Shown in pieces: positions 24,641 to 32,092 of a stretch of 43,054 nucleotides of DNA. Origin of the DNA: 01-FULL-43-15b sp964472675 (GTDB lineage: Bacteria; Patescibacteriota; Microgenomatia; UBA8517; UBA10165); assembly GCA_964472675.1 (NCBI GenBank), contig CAYYLO010000008.1, forward strand, positions 1-43,054, in the 5' to 3' direction. The position numbers were made by a program, and so were the translations under genes. The notes beneath the pieces were generated by a model, which was given only the letters and a program-made list of their open reading frames with translations, searched no databases and was not told the origin of the DNA. Position 1 is the stretch's first letter; every line of letters starts with the position of its first letter.

Positions 24641-24669
24641 TTGACACAAGGGAATTGTGACGTTAAAAT
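24641..24669 (+). promoter_or_regulatory. Strong promoter of tuf
   Basis: TTGACA (24641-24646), 17 bases and TAAAAT (24664-24669) form a near-consensus promoter. Transcription should begin near 24676, leaving a leader of about 115 bases. Confidence 0.8.
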
Positions 24670-24675
24670 ACCCTC

Positions 24676-24790
24676 TAGGCCAGTTGGAAACTGGTTCTTG
24701 TTTTCTAAGTAAGAAAACTTTACAATAAGGACAATAATAAGAGGAGTTATATCGGATTTTTATAGAAAAAATCCTCTAATCTGAATTCAA
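24676..24790 (+). promoter_or_regulatory. Structured tuf leader with three hairpins
   Basis: CCAGTT-GGA-AACTGG (24680-24694) begins about four bases from the predicted start and is followed by TTCTTGTTTT. GTTTTCT-AAGTA-AGAAAAC is at 24700-24718. GGATTTTT-N5-AAAAATCC is at 24754-24774. AGAGGA (24740-24745) can pair with TCCTCT (24772-24777) and so competes with the third stem. The AGGAG motif lies about 45 bases before the ATG, so it is not the normal ribosome site. Confidence 0.5.
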
Positions 24791-25978
24791 ATGGCAGTTT
24801 ACGAAAGAACCAAACCACACGTTAATATAGGTACCATCGGTCACGTTGACCATGGTAAAACAACACTCTCTGCAGCTATTGCGACTACTCTTTCCAAGCA
24901 ACCGGGCAATACTAGCAAACCAATGGGCTATGGTGATATTGATAATGCTCCAGAGGAAAGGGAACGTGGAGTTACTATAAATATTACACACATCGAATAC
25001 GAAACAGAAAAGAGACACTATGCTCACATCGATGCTCCTGGCCACGCGGATTATATTAAGAACATGATTACCGGCGCAGCCCAAATGGATGGAGCAATCT
25101 TGGTCGTTTCTGCGCCAGATGGCGCTATGCCCCAAACTCGTGAGCACGTACTTCTTGCGCGGCAAGTTAATGTGCCGGCAATTGTAGTTTTCTTAAACAA
25201 AATCGATATGGTTGACGATCCGGAGCTTGTTGATTTGGTTGAAGTTGAAATCAGGGAACTTCTTTCTAAGTATCAATACCCGGGAGATGATGTGCCTATT
25301 ATCCGAGGGTCGGCCTTGAAGGCTTTGGAAGGTGACGCAGAAGCCCAAAAGCAAATATTGGCCTTGATGGATGCGGTTGACAGCTATATTCCGACACCTG
25401 AGCGCGAAACCGAAAAGCCTTTCCTGATGGCAGTTGAAGATGTCTTTTCAATCAAGGGCAGAGGGACAGTTGCTACGGGAAGAATTGAACGCGGCAAGGT
25501 GAAAGTGAACGAAGAAATTGAAATTGTCGGTTTGGCTGCGCAACCCAGGAAAACTGTTGTTACCGGAGTTGAGATGTTCAGGAAATCTTTGGATGAAGGT
25601 CAAGCTGGAGATAACGTTGGAATTCTTCTTCGCGGGATTGAAAAAGATGATATCGAAAGAGGACAGGTTTTAGCCAAAACCGGAACAATCACCCCTCATA
25701 CCGAATTTGAAGCGGAAGTTTATATTCTTACCAAAGAAGAAGGTGGACGCCATACGCCATTTTTCTCAGGATACAAGCCTCAATTCTATATCCGAACTAC
25801 GGATGTTACCGGAGAGGTAACTTTGCCTGAAGGTGTTGAGATGGTTATGCCTGGTGATAATGCTAAGATGAAAGCCAAGCTTATTCAACCCGTTGCTTTG
25901 GAGGAAGGCTTGAGGTTTGCTATTCGAGAAGGCGGGAGAACAGTCGGCGCCGGAGTTATATCTAAAGTAATAGCTTGA
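24791..25978 (+). CDS. tuf: Elongation factor Tu
   Basis: EF-Tu delivers aminoacyl-tRNA to the ribosome. The 395 residues are of normal length, with GHVDHGKTT (P-loop), ERERGVTIN, DAPGHADY, NKIDMVDD (G4) and RGSALKAL (G5), all canonical. Domain II (GRGTVATGRIERGKVKV) and domain III (GGRHTPFFSGYKPQFYIRTTDVTG, quoted in parts) are complete. It ends with a clear terminator and is therefore a one-gene unit, unlike the usual fusA-tuf operon. Confidence 0.98.
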   Translation: MAVYERTKPHVNIGTIGHVDHGKTTLSAAIATTLSKQPGNTSKPMGYGDIDNAPEERERGVTINITHIEYETEKRHYAHIDAPGHADYIKNMITGAAQMDGAILVVSAPDGAMPQTREHVLLARQVNVPAIVVFLNKIDMVDDPELVDLVEVEIRELLSKYQYPGDDVPIIRGSALKALEGDAEAQKQILALMDAVDSYIPTPERETEKPFLMAVEDVFSIKGRGTVATGRIERGKVKVNEEIEIVGLAAQPRKTVVTGVEMFRKSLDEGQAGDNVGILLRGIEKDDIERGQVLAKTGTITPHTEFEAEVYILTKEEGGRHTPFFSGYKPQFYIRTTDVTGEVTLPEGVEMVMPGDNAKMKAKLIQPVALEEGLRFAIREGGRTVGAGVISKVIA

Positions 25979-26000
25979 TTGGATAAATTACAGTTTGTGT

Positions 26001-26020
26001 GGCCCCGCGAGGGGCTTTTT
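26001..26020 (+). terminator. Rho-independent terminator after tuf
   Basis: GCCCC-GCGA-GGGGC followed by TTTTT (26002-26020) is a classic intrinsic terminator 25 bases after the tuf stop. Confidence 0.9.
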
Positions 26021-26049
26021 AGTCCAACAAAAGTGGATAGTGATACGAA

Positions 26050-26085
26050 ATAGTGATAAACTGTATGGCTGACTAATCACTATCA
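26050..26085 (+). other. Inverted repeat before rpsJ
   Basis: ATAGTGAT (about 26050-26057) pairs with ATCACTAT (about 26076-26083). A second direct copy of ATAGTGAT occurs at about 26037-26044, so two alternative stems are possible. It could be an operator or a leader switch for rpsJ. No convincing promoter could be fixed here. Confidence 0.45.
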
Positions 26086-26107
26086 TTAGTTATTGTCGCA
26101 AATCTAT

Positions 26108-26419
26108 ATGGCGGCCTTAGGACGAATACGAGTTCGTTTAAAATCATACGACCATAGAGTCATCGATGAGGCAGCAGCAAAAATTGTTGATGCAGTTCTT
26201 GCTGCGGGTTCAAAAGTGATCGGCCCTGTTCCCCTTCCGACAGAACGCCATTTAACGGTAGTAAACACCTCTCCTCATACAGACAAAGATGCTCGGGAAC
26301 ATTATGAAATGTTGGTCCACAAACGGATGCTTGATATCATTTCCCCTAACGAGCGCACAATCGATGCTCTTTCTAATATGGATCTACCCGCAGGCGTGTC
26401 AATAGAGGTAAAGATTTAA
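26108..26419 (+). CDS. rpsJ: 30S ribosomal protein S10 (uS10)
   Basis: S10 sits in the 30S head and, with NusB, takes part in antitermination. From ATG 26108 the product has 103 residues; a TTG at 26093 would add five. The motifs are RIRVRLKSYDHRVIDEAA, GPVPLPTERH and the C-terminal DLPAGVSIEVKI. It is normally followed at once by rplC, but here 466 bases intervene, containing a DUF5652-like gene and a leader. It is probably a separate unit after the tuf terminator. Confidence 0.95.
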   Translation: MAALGRIRVRLKSYDHRVIDEAAAKIVDAVLAAGSKVIGPVPLPTERHLTVVNTSPHTDKDAREHYEMLVHKRMLDIISPNERTIDALSNMDLPAGVSIEVKI

Positions 26420-26454
26420 TCCTCTTTGCGGTGCGTGTACCATAAAAGTGTACG

Positions 26455-26668
26455 ATGTACCAATGGTTTCCTGGGTATAATTTTCCTGTTCACCCTGCTG
26501 TTTTTGTAGTGCTTGCGGCTTGGAGTCTGGACTGGCATGGCGCTGTGGCGTGCGGCCCGCAACAAGCAGATTTGCTGGTTTATTTTCTTCCTGATTGTAC
26601 ACACTGCAGGTATAGTTGAGTTTATTTACCTTCAATTTGTTGCTCCAAAGGGCAAAAAGAACAGGTAA
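26455..26668 (+). pseudogene. DUF5652-like two-helix membrane protein, frameshifted
   Basis: From ATG 26455 the frame reads MYQWFPGYNFPVHPAVFVVL then AAWSLDWHG. Around 26536-26546 the similarity moves to another frame, MALWRAARNKQICWFIFFLI then VHTAGIVEFIYLQFVAPKGK, ending at TAA 26666-26668. Together they match the DUF5652 pattern: a first membrane helix ending in a W..W motif, ALW+AAR, WF, a second membrane helix with a TxGI.E..Y ending, and a basic tail. Each half alone is incomplete. Two missing bases between GCT and TGG (26544-26546) would repair it. It may be a pseudogene or a consensus error. Confidence 0.55.
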
Positions 26669-26706
26669 GCCCGACTTACGATTTTCTTGCAGACTAGCTT
26701 CCAATT

Positions 26707-26715
26707 TGATATACT
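26707..26715 (+). promoter_or_regulatory. Extended -10 promoter of the rplC operon
   Basis: TGA-TATACT (26707-26715) is an extended -10 motif. Transcription from about 26722 would give a leader of about 164 bases before rplC. Confidence 0.55.
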
Positions 26716-26728
26716 TATCCCCAACGTG

Positions 26729-26870
26729 CAGGGAAAGATGACTTCTTCCTGAAACTGGCTGCTCGTGCCTTAAAAGGAGCTCGAAATAGTGGGCGCCGGG
26801 AGGCGCCTATTTTGTGTCCAAAAGGACACGAAACAAGGTTCTGACGAAGTCAGGTTCTTATTGTTTGCGT
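26729..26870 (+). promoter_or_regulatory. Multi-hairpin leader of the rplC (S10-type) operon
   Basis: Four stems can be drawn by eye. The first is CAGGGAA...TTCCTG (26729-26751). The next is GGCGCC-GGGA-GGCGCC followed by TATTTTG (about 26792-26814), which looks like a terminator. Then come GTGTCC-AAAA-GGACAC and CTGAC-GAA-GTCAG with an outer AACAA/TTGTT pairing and a T-rich tail. In E. coli the S10 leader is the target of L4 autoregulation. Whether L4 acts here is unknown. Confidence 0.5.
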
Positions 26871-26885
26871 CAAGAAGGCTGATCT

Positions 26886-27614
26886 ATGAACACAATTTTT
26901 GCTACTAAAAAGAGTATGTCGCAAGTTTTCACTACTGATGGTGTAAGGCTTCCTGTTACTGTGCTTTCTTCAGGGAGCCATCTGGTTACTCAACTTAAAA
27001 CTGTTGATAAAGATAATTACTGGGCGATTCAGTTTGGTTTTGGCACTCGCAGCATTAAAAACCTTCGCAAACCACAAATTGAGCAACTTAAAAAGGCAGG
27101 GGCTTTAAAAGAAAATAAAGCCCCTAAATTTTTGCGTGAGATAAGGCATCAGGGTAGCGAACAGCTTGGTGTAGGTGCGATAGTTAAGCCTGAAGAGATT
27201 TTAGAAGTGGGAGACATGGTTAAAGTAGCAGGAATTTCCAAAGGAAAAGGTTTTGCGGGAGGCGTTAAAAGACACGGATTTTCAGGTGGCCCAAAAACCC
27301 ACGGTCAATCTGACCGCCACAGAGCGCCAGGCTCAATTGGCCAAACGACAACTCCAGGACGGGTTTACAAAGGCAAAAGAATGGCTGGAAGAATGGGGGG
27401 GAAACAGCAAACCGTAAGAAATTTAAGAATATTAAGCCTCAACACGGAAACTGGTGAAATTTTGGTTTCCGGACCAGTTCCAGGATCCATTGGAGGTTTA
27501 GTTACTGTTACAAAAATCGGGAAAAGCAAGAAGACTATGGAGTTAACGGGGCAATCAAACAGCGGACAAGAAGTAGAACAAGCAAAGGAGGAGAGTGGCA
27601 GCCAAGCAGAGTAA
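26886..27614 (+). CDS. rplC: 50S ribosomal protein L3 (uL3)
   Basis: L3 organises 23S rRNA near the peptidyl transferase centre. The 242 residues start MNTIFATKKSMSQVF. Conserved parts are AGISKGKGFAGGVKRHGFSG, the loop GPKTHGQSDRHRAPGSIGQT and GRVYKGKRMAGRMGGKQQTV. It has an acidic, Gln-rich tail (SNSGQEVEQAKEESGSQAE). The 3' end overlaps rplD by 20 bases. It is first in the long ribosomal operon. Confidence 0.97.
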   Translation: MNTIFATKKSMSQVFTTDGVRLPVTVLSSGSHLVTQLKTVDKDNYWAIQFGFGTRSIKNLRKPQIEQLKKAGALKENKAPKFLREIRHQGSEQLGVGAIVKPEEILEVGDMVKVAGISKGKGFAGGVKRHGFSGGPKTHGQSDRHRAPGSIGQTTTPGRVYKGKRMAGRMGGKQQTVRNLRILSLNTETGEILVSGPVPGSIGGLVTVTKIGKSKKTMELTGQSNSGQEVEQAKEESGSQAE

Positions 27615-28284
27615 AACCAAAACTACAGTTAAAAAAGAGGCAACCGCCAAAACAAAAAGCGACTTTGCTGTGGCCGGTTTTACAAAAACCGGAGCAACAG
27701 GCGCGGAAATTGAACTTCCCAGAGAAGTTTTTAGACAAAAAGTGAACAACAGTTTGGTTGCTCAGGCAGTTAGGACTTATTTAAGTAACCAAAGACAAGG
27801 AAACGCTCATACTAAAACCCGTGCGGAGGTTAACCGGACAAAGAAAAAGGTTTACAGACAAAAAGGAACAGGGGGAGCCCGGCATGGATCTAAAAACGCT
27901 CCTTTATATGTAGGAGGAGGAAGAGCCCATGGACCTAAAAACTTTGAGAATTATTCTTTAACTATGCCAAAGAAAATGGCCCGCCTGGCGCTTCTGTCGG
28001 CTTTATCTGATAAGCTCTCAAGCAAAAAAGTGGTTGTTGCCGATATTGAAGGCATAGAGCCTAAGACTAAAGTATTAGTACAGTTACTGTCTAAAATGGG
28101 TCTATCCAGCGGAACCATTATCCATTCTGGTGCCCCAAACCTGTACAAGGCAGGTAGAAACTTAAAGAGTGTGGAAATGGCTCGAGCCCAAGAGCTCTCT
28201 ACCTATACAGTTATAAAGAGCCGAATGCTTATTCTAACTTCCCAGGCAGTTGAAGTTTTAAAGGGGAGGCTGGAAAAGGATTAA
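27595..28284 (+). CDS. rplD: 50S ribosomal protein L4 (uL4)
   Basis: L4 lines the peptide exit tunnel and in some bacteria represses its own operon. The GTG at 27595 follows a strong AAAGGAGG site inside rplC. The 229 residues include a Lys/Thr/Ala-rich extension (1-35), the conserved tunnel loop TRAEVNRTKKKVYRQKGTGG and ARHGSKNAPLYVGGG, then the Rossmann-like fold. It ends LKGRLEKD. Confidence 0.95.
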   Translation: MAAKQSKTKTTVKKEATAKTKSDFAVAGFTKTGATGAEIELPREVFRQKVNNSLVAQAVRTYLSNQRQGNAHTKTRAEVNRTKKKVYRQKGTGGARHGSKNAPLYVGGGRAHGPKNFENYSLTMPKKMARLALLSALSDKLSSKKVVVADIEGIEPKTKVLVQLLSKMGLSSGTIIHSGAPNLYKAGRNLKSVEMARAQELSTYTVIKSRMLILTSQAVEVLKGRLEKD

Positions 28285-28290
28285 AAATTT

Positions 28291-28587
28291 ATGTTTATCA
28301 AACCTTTAGTTACAGAAAAAACTTTACACGTTGCCAAAACAGATAAGCAATATACCTTTTTGGTTGAACCTGGTTTGGGTAAACACGAAATTAAAAAGGC
28401 AGTCTCTGAAACGTTTGATGTGCATGTTGTCAGTGTTAGAACTGCCAATGTCGCAGGAAAACAAAAGAGAGTTGGAAAAAAACGAAAAATAACTTACAAA
28501 AGTGACCTTAAGAAAGTTGTAGTAACGTTGCCGGAGAAAGAGACGATAAGCTTCTTTGAGGTAGAGAAGAAGGGAAAAGGGAAATGA
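28291..28587 (+). CDS. rplW: 50S ribosomal protein L23 (uL23)
   Basis: L23 sits at the tunnel exit and docks trigger factor and SRP. The 98 residues show KPLVTEKTLHVAKTDKQYTF, VHVVSVRTANV and a basic extended loop GKQKRVGKKRKITYKSDLKK. It overlaps rplB by 4 bases (ATGA). Confidence 0.95.
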   Translation: MFIKPLVTEKTLHVAKTDKQYTFLVEPGLGKHEIKKAVSETFDVHVVSVRTANVAGKQKRVGKKRKITYKSDLKKVVVTLPEKETISFFEVEKKGKGK

Positions 28588-29318
28588 AGCGGCTTAAAAG
28601 AATATTACCAAAAAAATCAGGGCGGGATTCGCAAGGTCATATTGCAATTCGCCATCAGGGTGGAAGGCATAAAAGATTTTTACGAGCTGTTGATTATGCT
28701 CGAGGAAAACACGGAATTGATGGTCATGTCGAAGCCTTAGAATACGATCCAAACAGAAATGCTAGGCTTGCTTTGGTTTTATATCCTGATGGGGACAGGA
28801 GATATGTTATCGCCCCTCAGGGCTTAAATATTGGAGATAAAATTATGTCTGGGGAAACTGCGCCAATAAAGCCTGGGAATAGTCTGCCTTTGGGTAGGAT
28901 TCCGGTTGGCACTCTTGTTTACAATCTGGAAATTACGCTTGGGAAGGGAGGGCAAATGGTTAGGAGTGGACAGTCAAATGCTATTGTTCAAGGTAGAGAA
29001 TCAGGCATAGTTTTGGTAAAATTACCTTCTGGAGAACTCCGCCGCTTCAGCACTGCCTTATATGCTACAGTTGGACAGGTTTCTGGGCAAAGTAGGGGGG
29101 TTTTACGAAAAGCTGGAACCAGGCGGCATATGGGTATTAGGCCCACTGTTCGAGGAGTTGCGATGGCGCCGCGTGCTCACCCACATGGCGGTGGAGAAGG
29201 CCGCTCTCCGGAAGGAATGCCCCCGAAAACTCCCTGGGGGAAGCCTGCTCGTGGAGTAAAAACCAGAAGGCCGAAAAAGTATTCTGATAGGTTGATTGTT
29301 TCGGGGAGGCCCCGATAA
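28584..29318 (+). CDS. rplB: 50S ribosomal protein L2 (uL2), short N-terminus
   Basis: L2 is needed for subunit joining and peptidyl transfer. The 244 residues are about 30 fewer than usual, all missing at the N-terminus: the protein begins MKRLKRILPKKSGRDSQGHI where the family has a long lead-in. The rest is conserved, including LEYDPNRNARLALVLYPDG, IKPGNSLPLGRIPVGT and the key AHPHGGGEGRSPEG with its conserved His. It is coupled to rplW. Confidence 0.96.
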   Translation: MKRLKRILPKKSGRDSQGHIAIRHQGGRHKRFLRAVDYARGKHGIDGHVEALEYDPNRNARLALVLYPDGDRRYVIAPQGLNIGDKIMSGETAPIKPGNSLPLGRIPVGTLVYNLEITLGKGGQMVRSGQSNAIVQGRESGIVLVKLPSGELRRFSTALYATVGQVSGQSRGVLRKAGTRRHMGIRPTVRGVAMAPRAHPHGGGEGRSPEGMPPKTPWGKPARGVKTRRPKKYSDRLIVSGRPR

Positions 29319-29329
29319 GAGGTTGAAAT

Positions 29330-29614
29330 ATGTCCAGATCAAGTATAAAAGGACCATATATAGATAAGAAGTTGCTAATTAAAGTTGGCAAGCTGGATGG
29401 TGCTGGCAAAAAAGAGCCAATTCGCACTTGGGCACGCTCAAGCCAAATAGCGCCTGAATTTGTTAACCATCGCTTTATGGTTCACAACGGTAAAAATTTT
29501 TTAGAAGTGTTTGTTACCGAGGATATGGTTGGGCATCGTCTTGGCGAATTTGCTCCAACTCGCACTTTTCGTGGTCATGGACAAGTTGTCAAACGTACTC
29601 TGGAGAAAACCTGA
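29330..29614 (+). CDS. rpsS: 30S ribosomal protein S19 (uS19)
   Basis: S19 pairs with S13 in the 30S head. The 94 residues include MSRSSIKGPYIDKKLLIKV, TWARSSQIAPEFVNHRFMVH and MVGHRLGEFAPTRTFRGHG. Its TGA overlaps the rplV ATG (TGATG). Confidence 0.96.
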   Translation: MSRSSIKGPYIDKKLLIKVGKLDGAGKKEPIRTWARSSQIAPEFVNHRFMVHNGKNFLEVFVTEDMVGHRLGEFAPTRTFRGHGQVVKRTLEKT

Positions 29615-30018
29615 TGTTAATTGTTGCAAAACAAAAGTTTGTGAGAACCAGCCCGAGGAAGCTTCGCTTAGTTGCGGATGGGATACGTGGGTTGGAGTCC
29701 CCAACTTTAGCGGTTACATACCTGGACCAAGTTCAGCAGAAAGCAGCAGAAATATTGGGTAAAGTGATAAAAACTGCTATTGCGAATGCAACTAACAACC
29801 TGAAACTTGGTTTGGAAAGCTTAAAGTTGCACGAAATACAAATTGGCGAAGGCCCGACTTATAAGCGGGGACAACCAGTTTCCCGTGGACGCTTCCACAA
29901 AATTGAAAAAAAGACAAGCCATATAACCGTTGTTCTTGAGGCTGTACCTCAAGAAGCACGGAAATCCCAAATCCGAAATTCTAAATCCGAAACAAAGAAA
30001 AAAACAAAAAGAAAATGA
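29614..30018 (+). CDS. rplV: 50S ribosomal protein L22 (uL22) with repeat-derived tail
   Basis: L22 reaches the exit tunnel through its long hairpin. The 134 residues have AKQKFVRTSPRKLRLVADGI, the central helices, and YKRGQPVSRGRFHKIEKKTS followed by HITVVLEAV. The last 18 or so residues (RKSQIRNSKSETKKKTKRK) are encoded by an intergenic-type repeat (29961-29993), so this tail looks acquired by repeat insertion. Confidence 0.95.
   Translation: MLIVAKQKFVRTSPRKLRLVADGIRGLESPTLAVTYLDQVQQKAAEILGKVIKTAIANATNNLKLGLESLKLHEIQIGEGPTYKRGQPVSRGRFHKIEKKTSHITVVLEAVPQEARKSQIRNSKSETKKKTKRK
29961..29993. repeat. AAATCCGAAAC-type repeat inside the rplV 3' end
   Basis: GAAATCCCAAATCCGAAATT then CTAAATCCGAAAC has the same units (ATCCGAAA, TTCGAAAC in related copies) as the spacer repeats at 30040-30093 and 32957-33052. 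Here it is translated. Confidence 0.6.
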
Positions 30019-30027
30019 ATAAAATAA

Positions 30028-30093
30028 TTAACATATTTGAAGTTTGTAATTTGAATATTGTTTCGAATTTGGTGCTTGAAAATTCGAATTTTC
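30028..30093. repeat. TTCGAATTT-type spacer repeat between rplV and rpsC
   Basis: The gap reads ...TTTGAAGTTTGTAATTTGAA then TATTGTTTCGAATTTGGTGC then TTGAAAATTCGAATTTT. GTTTCGAATTT is the inverse of the AAATTCGAAAC unit. Together with 29961-29993 it may form one large imperfect inverted repeat. Confidence 0.6.
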
Positions 30094-30111
30094 CGACTGA
30101 AAGGAGGGCGT

Positions 30112-30768
30112 GTGGGTCAAAAAGTTAATCCAATTAAATTTAGAACTGGAATTTTTAGGGGGTGGAAGTCCCGCTGGTATGCTGAAAAGGGAGATTACAA
30201 AAAGTTCCTTTTCGACGATATTAAGTTGCGGGAGGCTTTGGAAAACAAGTTTAAACTTGCAGGGGTTCACAGTATCGAGATTGAACGCTTACCTCGCGCG
30301 ATTACTATTAGAATAATGGTTTCAAGGCCAGGTATTGTTATAGGCAGAGGTGGCTCTGGCATTGAAGAAACTAAAAATTTTGTTTTAAAAACATTGGGTA
30401 TAAACCCTAAGGTTAGCCAGGTGCCCAGGGTCGATGTGGTAGTCGAAGAGGTTAAAAACCCTGAATTGTCAGCAAGATTGGTTTTAGGCAGGGTTGTATC
30501 AGAGTTGGAGCGCAGAATGCCTCATAGGCGTGTGGTTACACGCACAATGGAAAGGGTGATGGCCTCAGGAGCCAAAGGGATTCGAGTAAGTTTGGCAGGA
30601 CGCATAGAAGGAGCAGAAATTGCAAGAAAAGAGAAGTATAAAATGGGTTCAGTTCCAACACAGAGCTTAAGAGCAAATATTGATTATGCGGATGCACATG
30701 CGTTGTTAAAACGAGGTTATGTGGGAGTTAAGGTTTGGATATATGTACCGGCAGAGAGGAGCAATTAA
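30112..30768 (+). CDS. rpsC: 30S ribosomal protein S3 (uS3)
   Basis: S3 guards the mRNA entry channel. The GTG at 30112 follows AAAGGAGG by 5-6 bases and gives the usual opening VGQKVNPIKFRTGIFRGWKS, 218 residues. Upstream in-frame codons encode repeat sequence and are rejected. The KH motif IVIGRGGSGIEE and GARGI-type region (SGAKGIRVSLAGRIEGAEIA) are present. Confidence 0.95.
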   Translation: MGQKVNPIKFRTGIFRGWKSRWYAEKGDYKKFLFDDIKLREALENKFKLAGVHSIEIERLPRAITIRIMVSRPGIVIGRGGSGIEETKNFVLKTLGINPKVSQVPRVDVVVEEVKNPELSARLVLGRVVSELERRMPHRRVVTRTMERVMASGAKGIRVSLAGRIEGAEIARKEKYKMGSVPTQSLRANIDYADAHALLKRGYVGVKVWIYVPAERSN

Positions 30769-30780
30769 AGTTAATTTACC

Positions 30781-31185
30781 ATGCAGCCAAAAAGTTCAAA
30801 ATACAGAAAACAATTTAGAGGCAAAAGACGGGGAGTTTCTACCCGTGGAGCAAAAGTAGACTTTGGAGAGTATGGCTTAAAAAGCTTAAGCTGCGGTTGG
30901 CTAACGGCAAAACAGCTTGAAGCAGCCAGGCGTGCAATTGCTCACACGACCTCCCGCGGTGGAAAAGTTTGGCTGAGGGTTTTTCCTCATAAACCGGTTA
31001 CCGGTCGTGGAGCCGGTGTTAGGATGGGTGGAGGGAAAGGTGATATTGCTGAATATGTGGCTGTTATTAGGCCTGGCAGGATTCTTTTTGAAATTGCCGG
31101 AGTAAGCGAAGAATTGGCACGCGAAGCCTTTGACAAAGCATCGGCAAAATTGCCTTTTCCAACAGTTGTTATACAAAGAGGCTAA
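30781..31185 (+). CDS. rplP: 50S ribosomal protein L16 (uL16)
   Basis: L16 contacts tRNA elbows near the A site. The 134 residues include KYRKQFRGKRRGVSTRGAKV, IAHTTSRGGKVWLRVFPHKP, the functional loop VTGRGAGVRMGGGKGDIAEY and a normal end. Confidence 0.96.
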   Translation: MQPKSSKYRKQFRGKRRGVSTRGAKVDFGEYGLKSLSCGWLTAKQLEAARRAIAHTTSRGGKVWLRVFPHKPVTGRGAGVRMGGGKGDIAEYVAVIRPGRILFEIAGVSEELAREAFDKASAKLPFPTVVIQRG

Positions 31186-31191
31186 CAAATT

Positions 31192-31389
31192 ATGAATAAA
31201 AAGAATAAAAACGAATTAAAAGGGAAGTCGGCCGAAGATTTAAAAGCTATGGTGATTGGAAAAACGAAAGAAATTGCGAAAGCCAGAGTTGACTTTATGA
31301 AGGGTTCCGTTAAAAATGTTCGGCAGATTAAAACCTTGCGGAGTGAACTTGCAAGAATTAAAACTTTCTTAAACTCAAAACAACAATGA
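31192..31389 (+). CDS. rpmC: 50S ribosomal protein L29 (uL29)
   Basis: L29 is a two-helix protein beside the tunnel exit. The 65 residues show LKGKSAEDLKAMVIGKTKEI and the motif VKNVRQIKTLRSELARIKT. It overlaps rpsQ by 4 bases. Confidence 0.9.
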   Translation: MNKKNKNELKGKSAEDLKAMVIGKTKEIAKARVDFMKGSVKNVRQIKTLRSELARIKTFLNSKQQ

Positions 31390-31676
31390 AAAAATTTACA
31401 GGATTAGTTGTAAGCAATAAAAACAAAAACACAGCAATTGTTGAGGTGACACGCTTTTTGGTGCATCCTATCTATGAAAAGAGAGTTAAGCGAACAAAAA
31501 GATATCCGGCACATGACGAGGTGGGGGTCAATGTTGGAGATAAAGTTCAGTTTGTAGAAAGCCGACCATATTCAGCGACAAAAAGATGGAAAATAACAAG
31601 AATGTTAGTACAAGCGGGCGAAAATGGCATACGTCAGACGGCAAACAGAAAGGAGAAAAAAGTTAAAAACAAATAA
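31386..31676 (+). CDS. rpsQ: 30S ribosomal protein S17 (uS17)
   Basis: S17 binds 16S rRNA early in assembly. The 96 residues include FTGLVVSNKNKNTAIVEVTR, HPIYEKRVKRTKRYPAHDE and VGDKVQFVESRPYSATKRWK. A basic tail follows. Confidence 0.93.
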   Translation: MKKFTGLVVSNKNKNTAIVEVTRFLVHPIYEKRVKRTKRYPAHDEVGVNVGDKVQFVESRPYSATKRWKITRMLVQAGENGIRQTANRKEKKVKNK

Positions 31677-31711
31677 CGTTTTTCGTTTAACGTTTATACT
31701 TTTTTCCGTTT

Positions 31712-32077
31712 ATGGTTCAAAGACAGACAGTATTAAAAGTTGCCGATAATAGTGGCGCAAAGGCTTTGCGAATTATTGGTATCCCCGGGTCAAGCAAAAA
31801 GATTGCTTATATCGGGGATATAGTTAATGCTGTTGTGGACAGAGCTGAGACGACTGGAGTTGTGAAAGATAGCGAGAAGGTGAGGGTTGTTGTTGTGCGC
31901 ACGAGAAAAGAGCACCGGCGCGAAGATGGTAGTTATGTCAGGTTTGACGACAACGCTGGCGTGGTAATTGATAATCAGGGAGCTCCCCGCGGGACACGAG
32001 TTTTTGGACCCATTGCTCGAGAGGTGCGTGACCGGGGATTTACGAGAATTACATCTCTTGCCCAGGAGGTTGTGTAA
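31712..32077 (+). CDS. rplN: 50S ribosomal protein L14 (uL14)
   Basis: L14 bridges the subunits. The 121 residues include QRQTVLKVADNSGAKALRII, VRTRKEHRREDGSYVRFDDN and GTRVFGPIAREVRDRGFTRI. The gap before it contains CGTTT repeats and a TATACT (31695-31700) 11 bases before the ATG, a possible internal leaderless promoter. Confidence 0.97.
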   Translation: MVQRQTVLKVADNSGAKALRIIGIPGSSKKIAYIGDIVNAVVDRAETTGVVKDSEKVRVVVVRTRKEHRREDGSYVRFDDNAGVVIDNQGAPRGTRVFGPIAREVRDRGFTRITSLAQEVV

Positions 32078-32092
32078 TCAAAAGGAGAACAG

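Noticed and set aside
24432..24647. 71-residue leftward frame in the fusA-tuf gap
   Set aside because: Its start lies upstream of the predicted leftward promoter and overlaps the tuf promoter. The alternative frame ending in the Shine-Dalgarno site of the next gene fits an operon better, though this frame is not fully excluded.
27595..27614. rplC-rplD overlap as an error
   Set aside because: The 20-base overlap is supported by a strong Shine-Dalgarno site and intact proteins in both frames.
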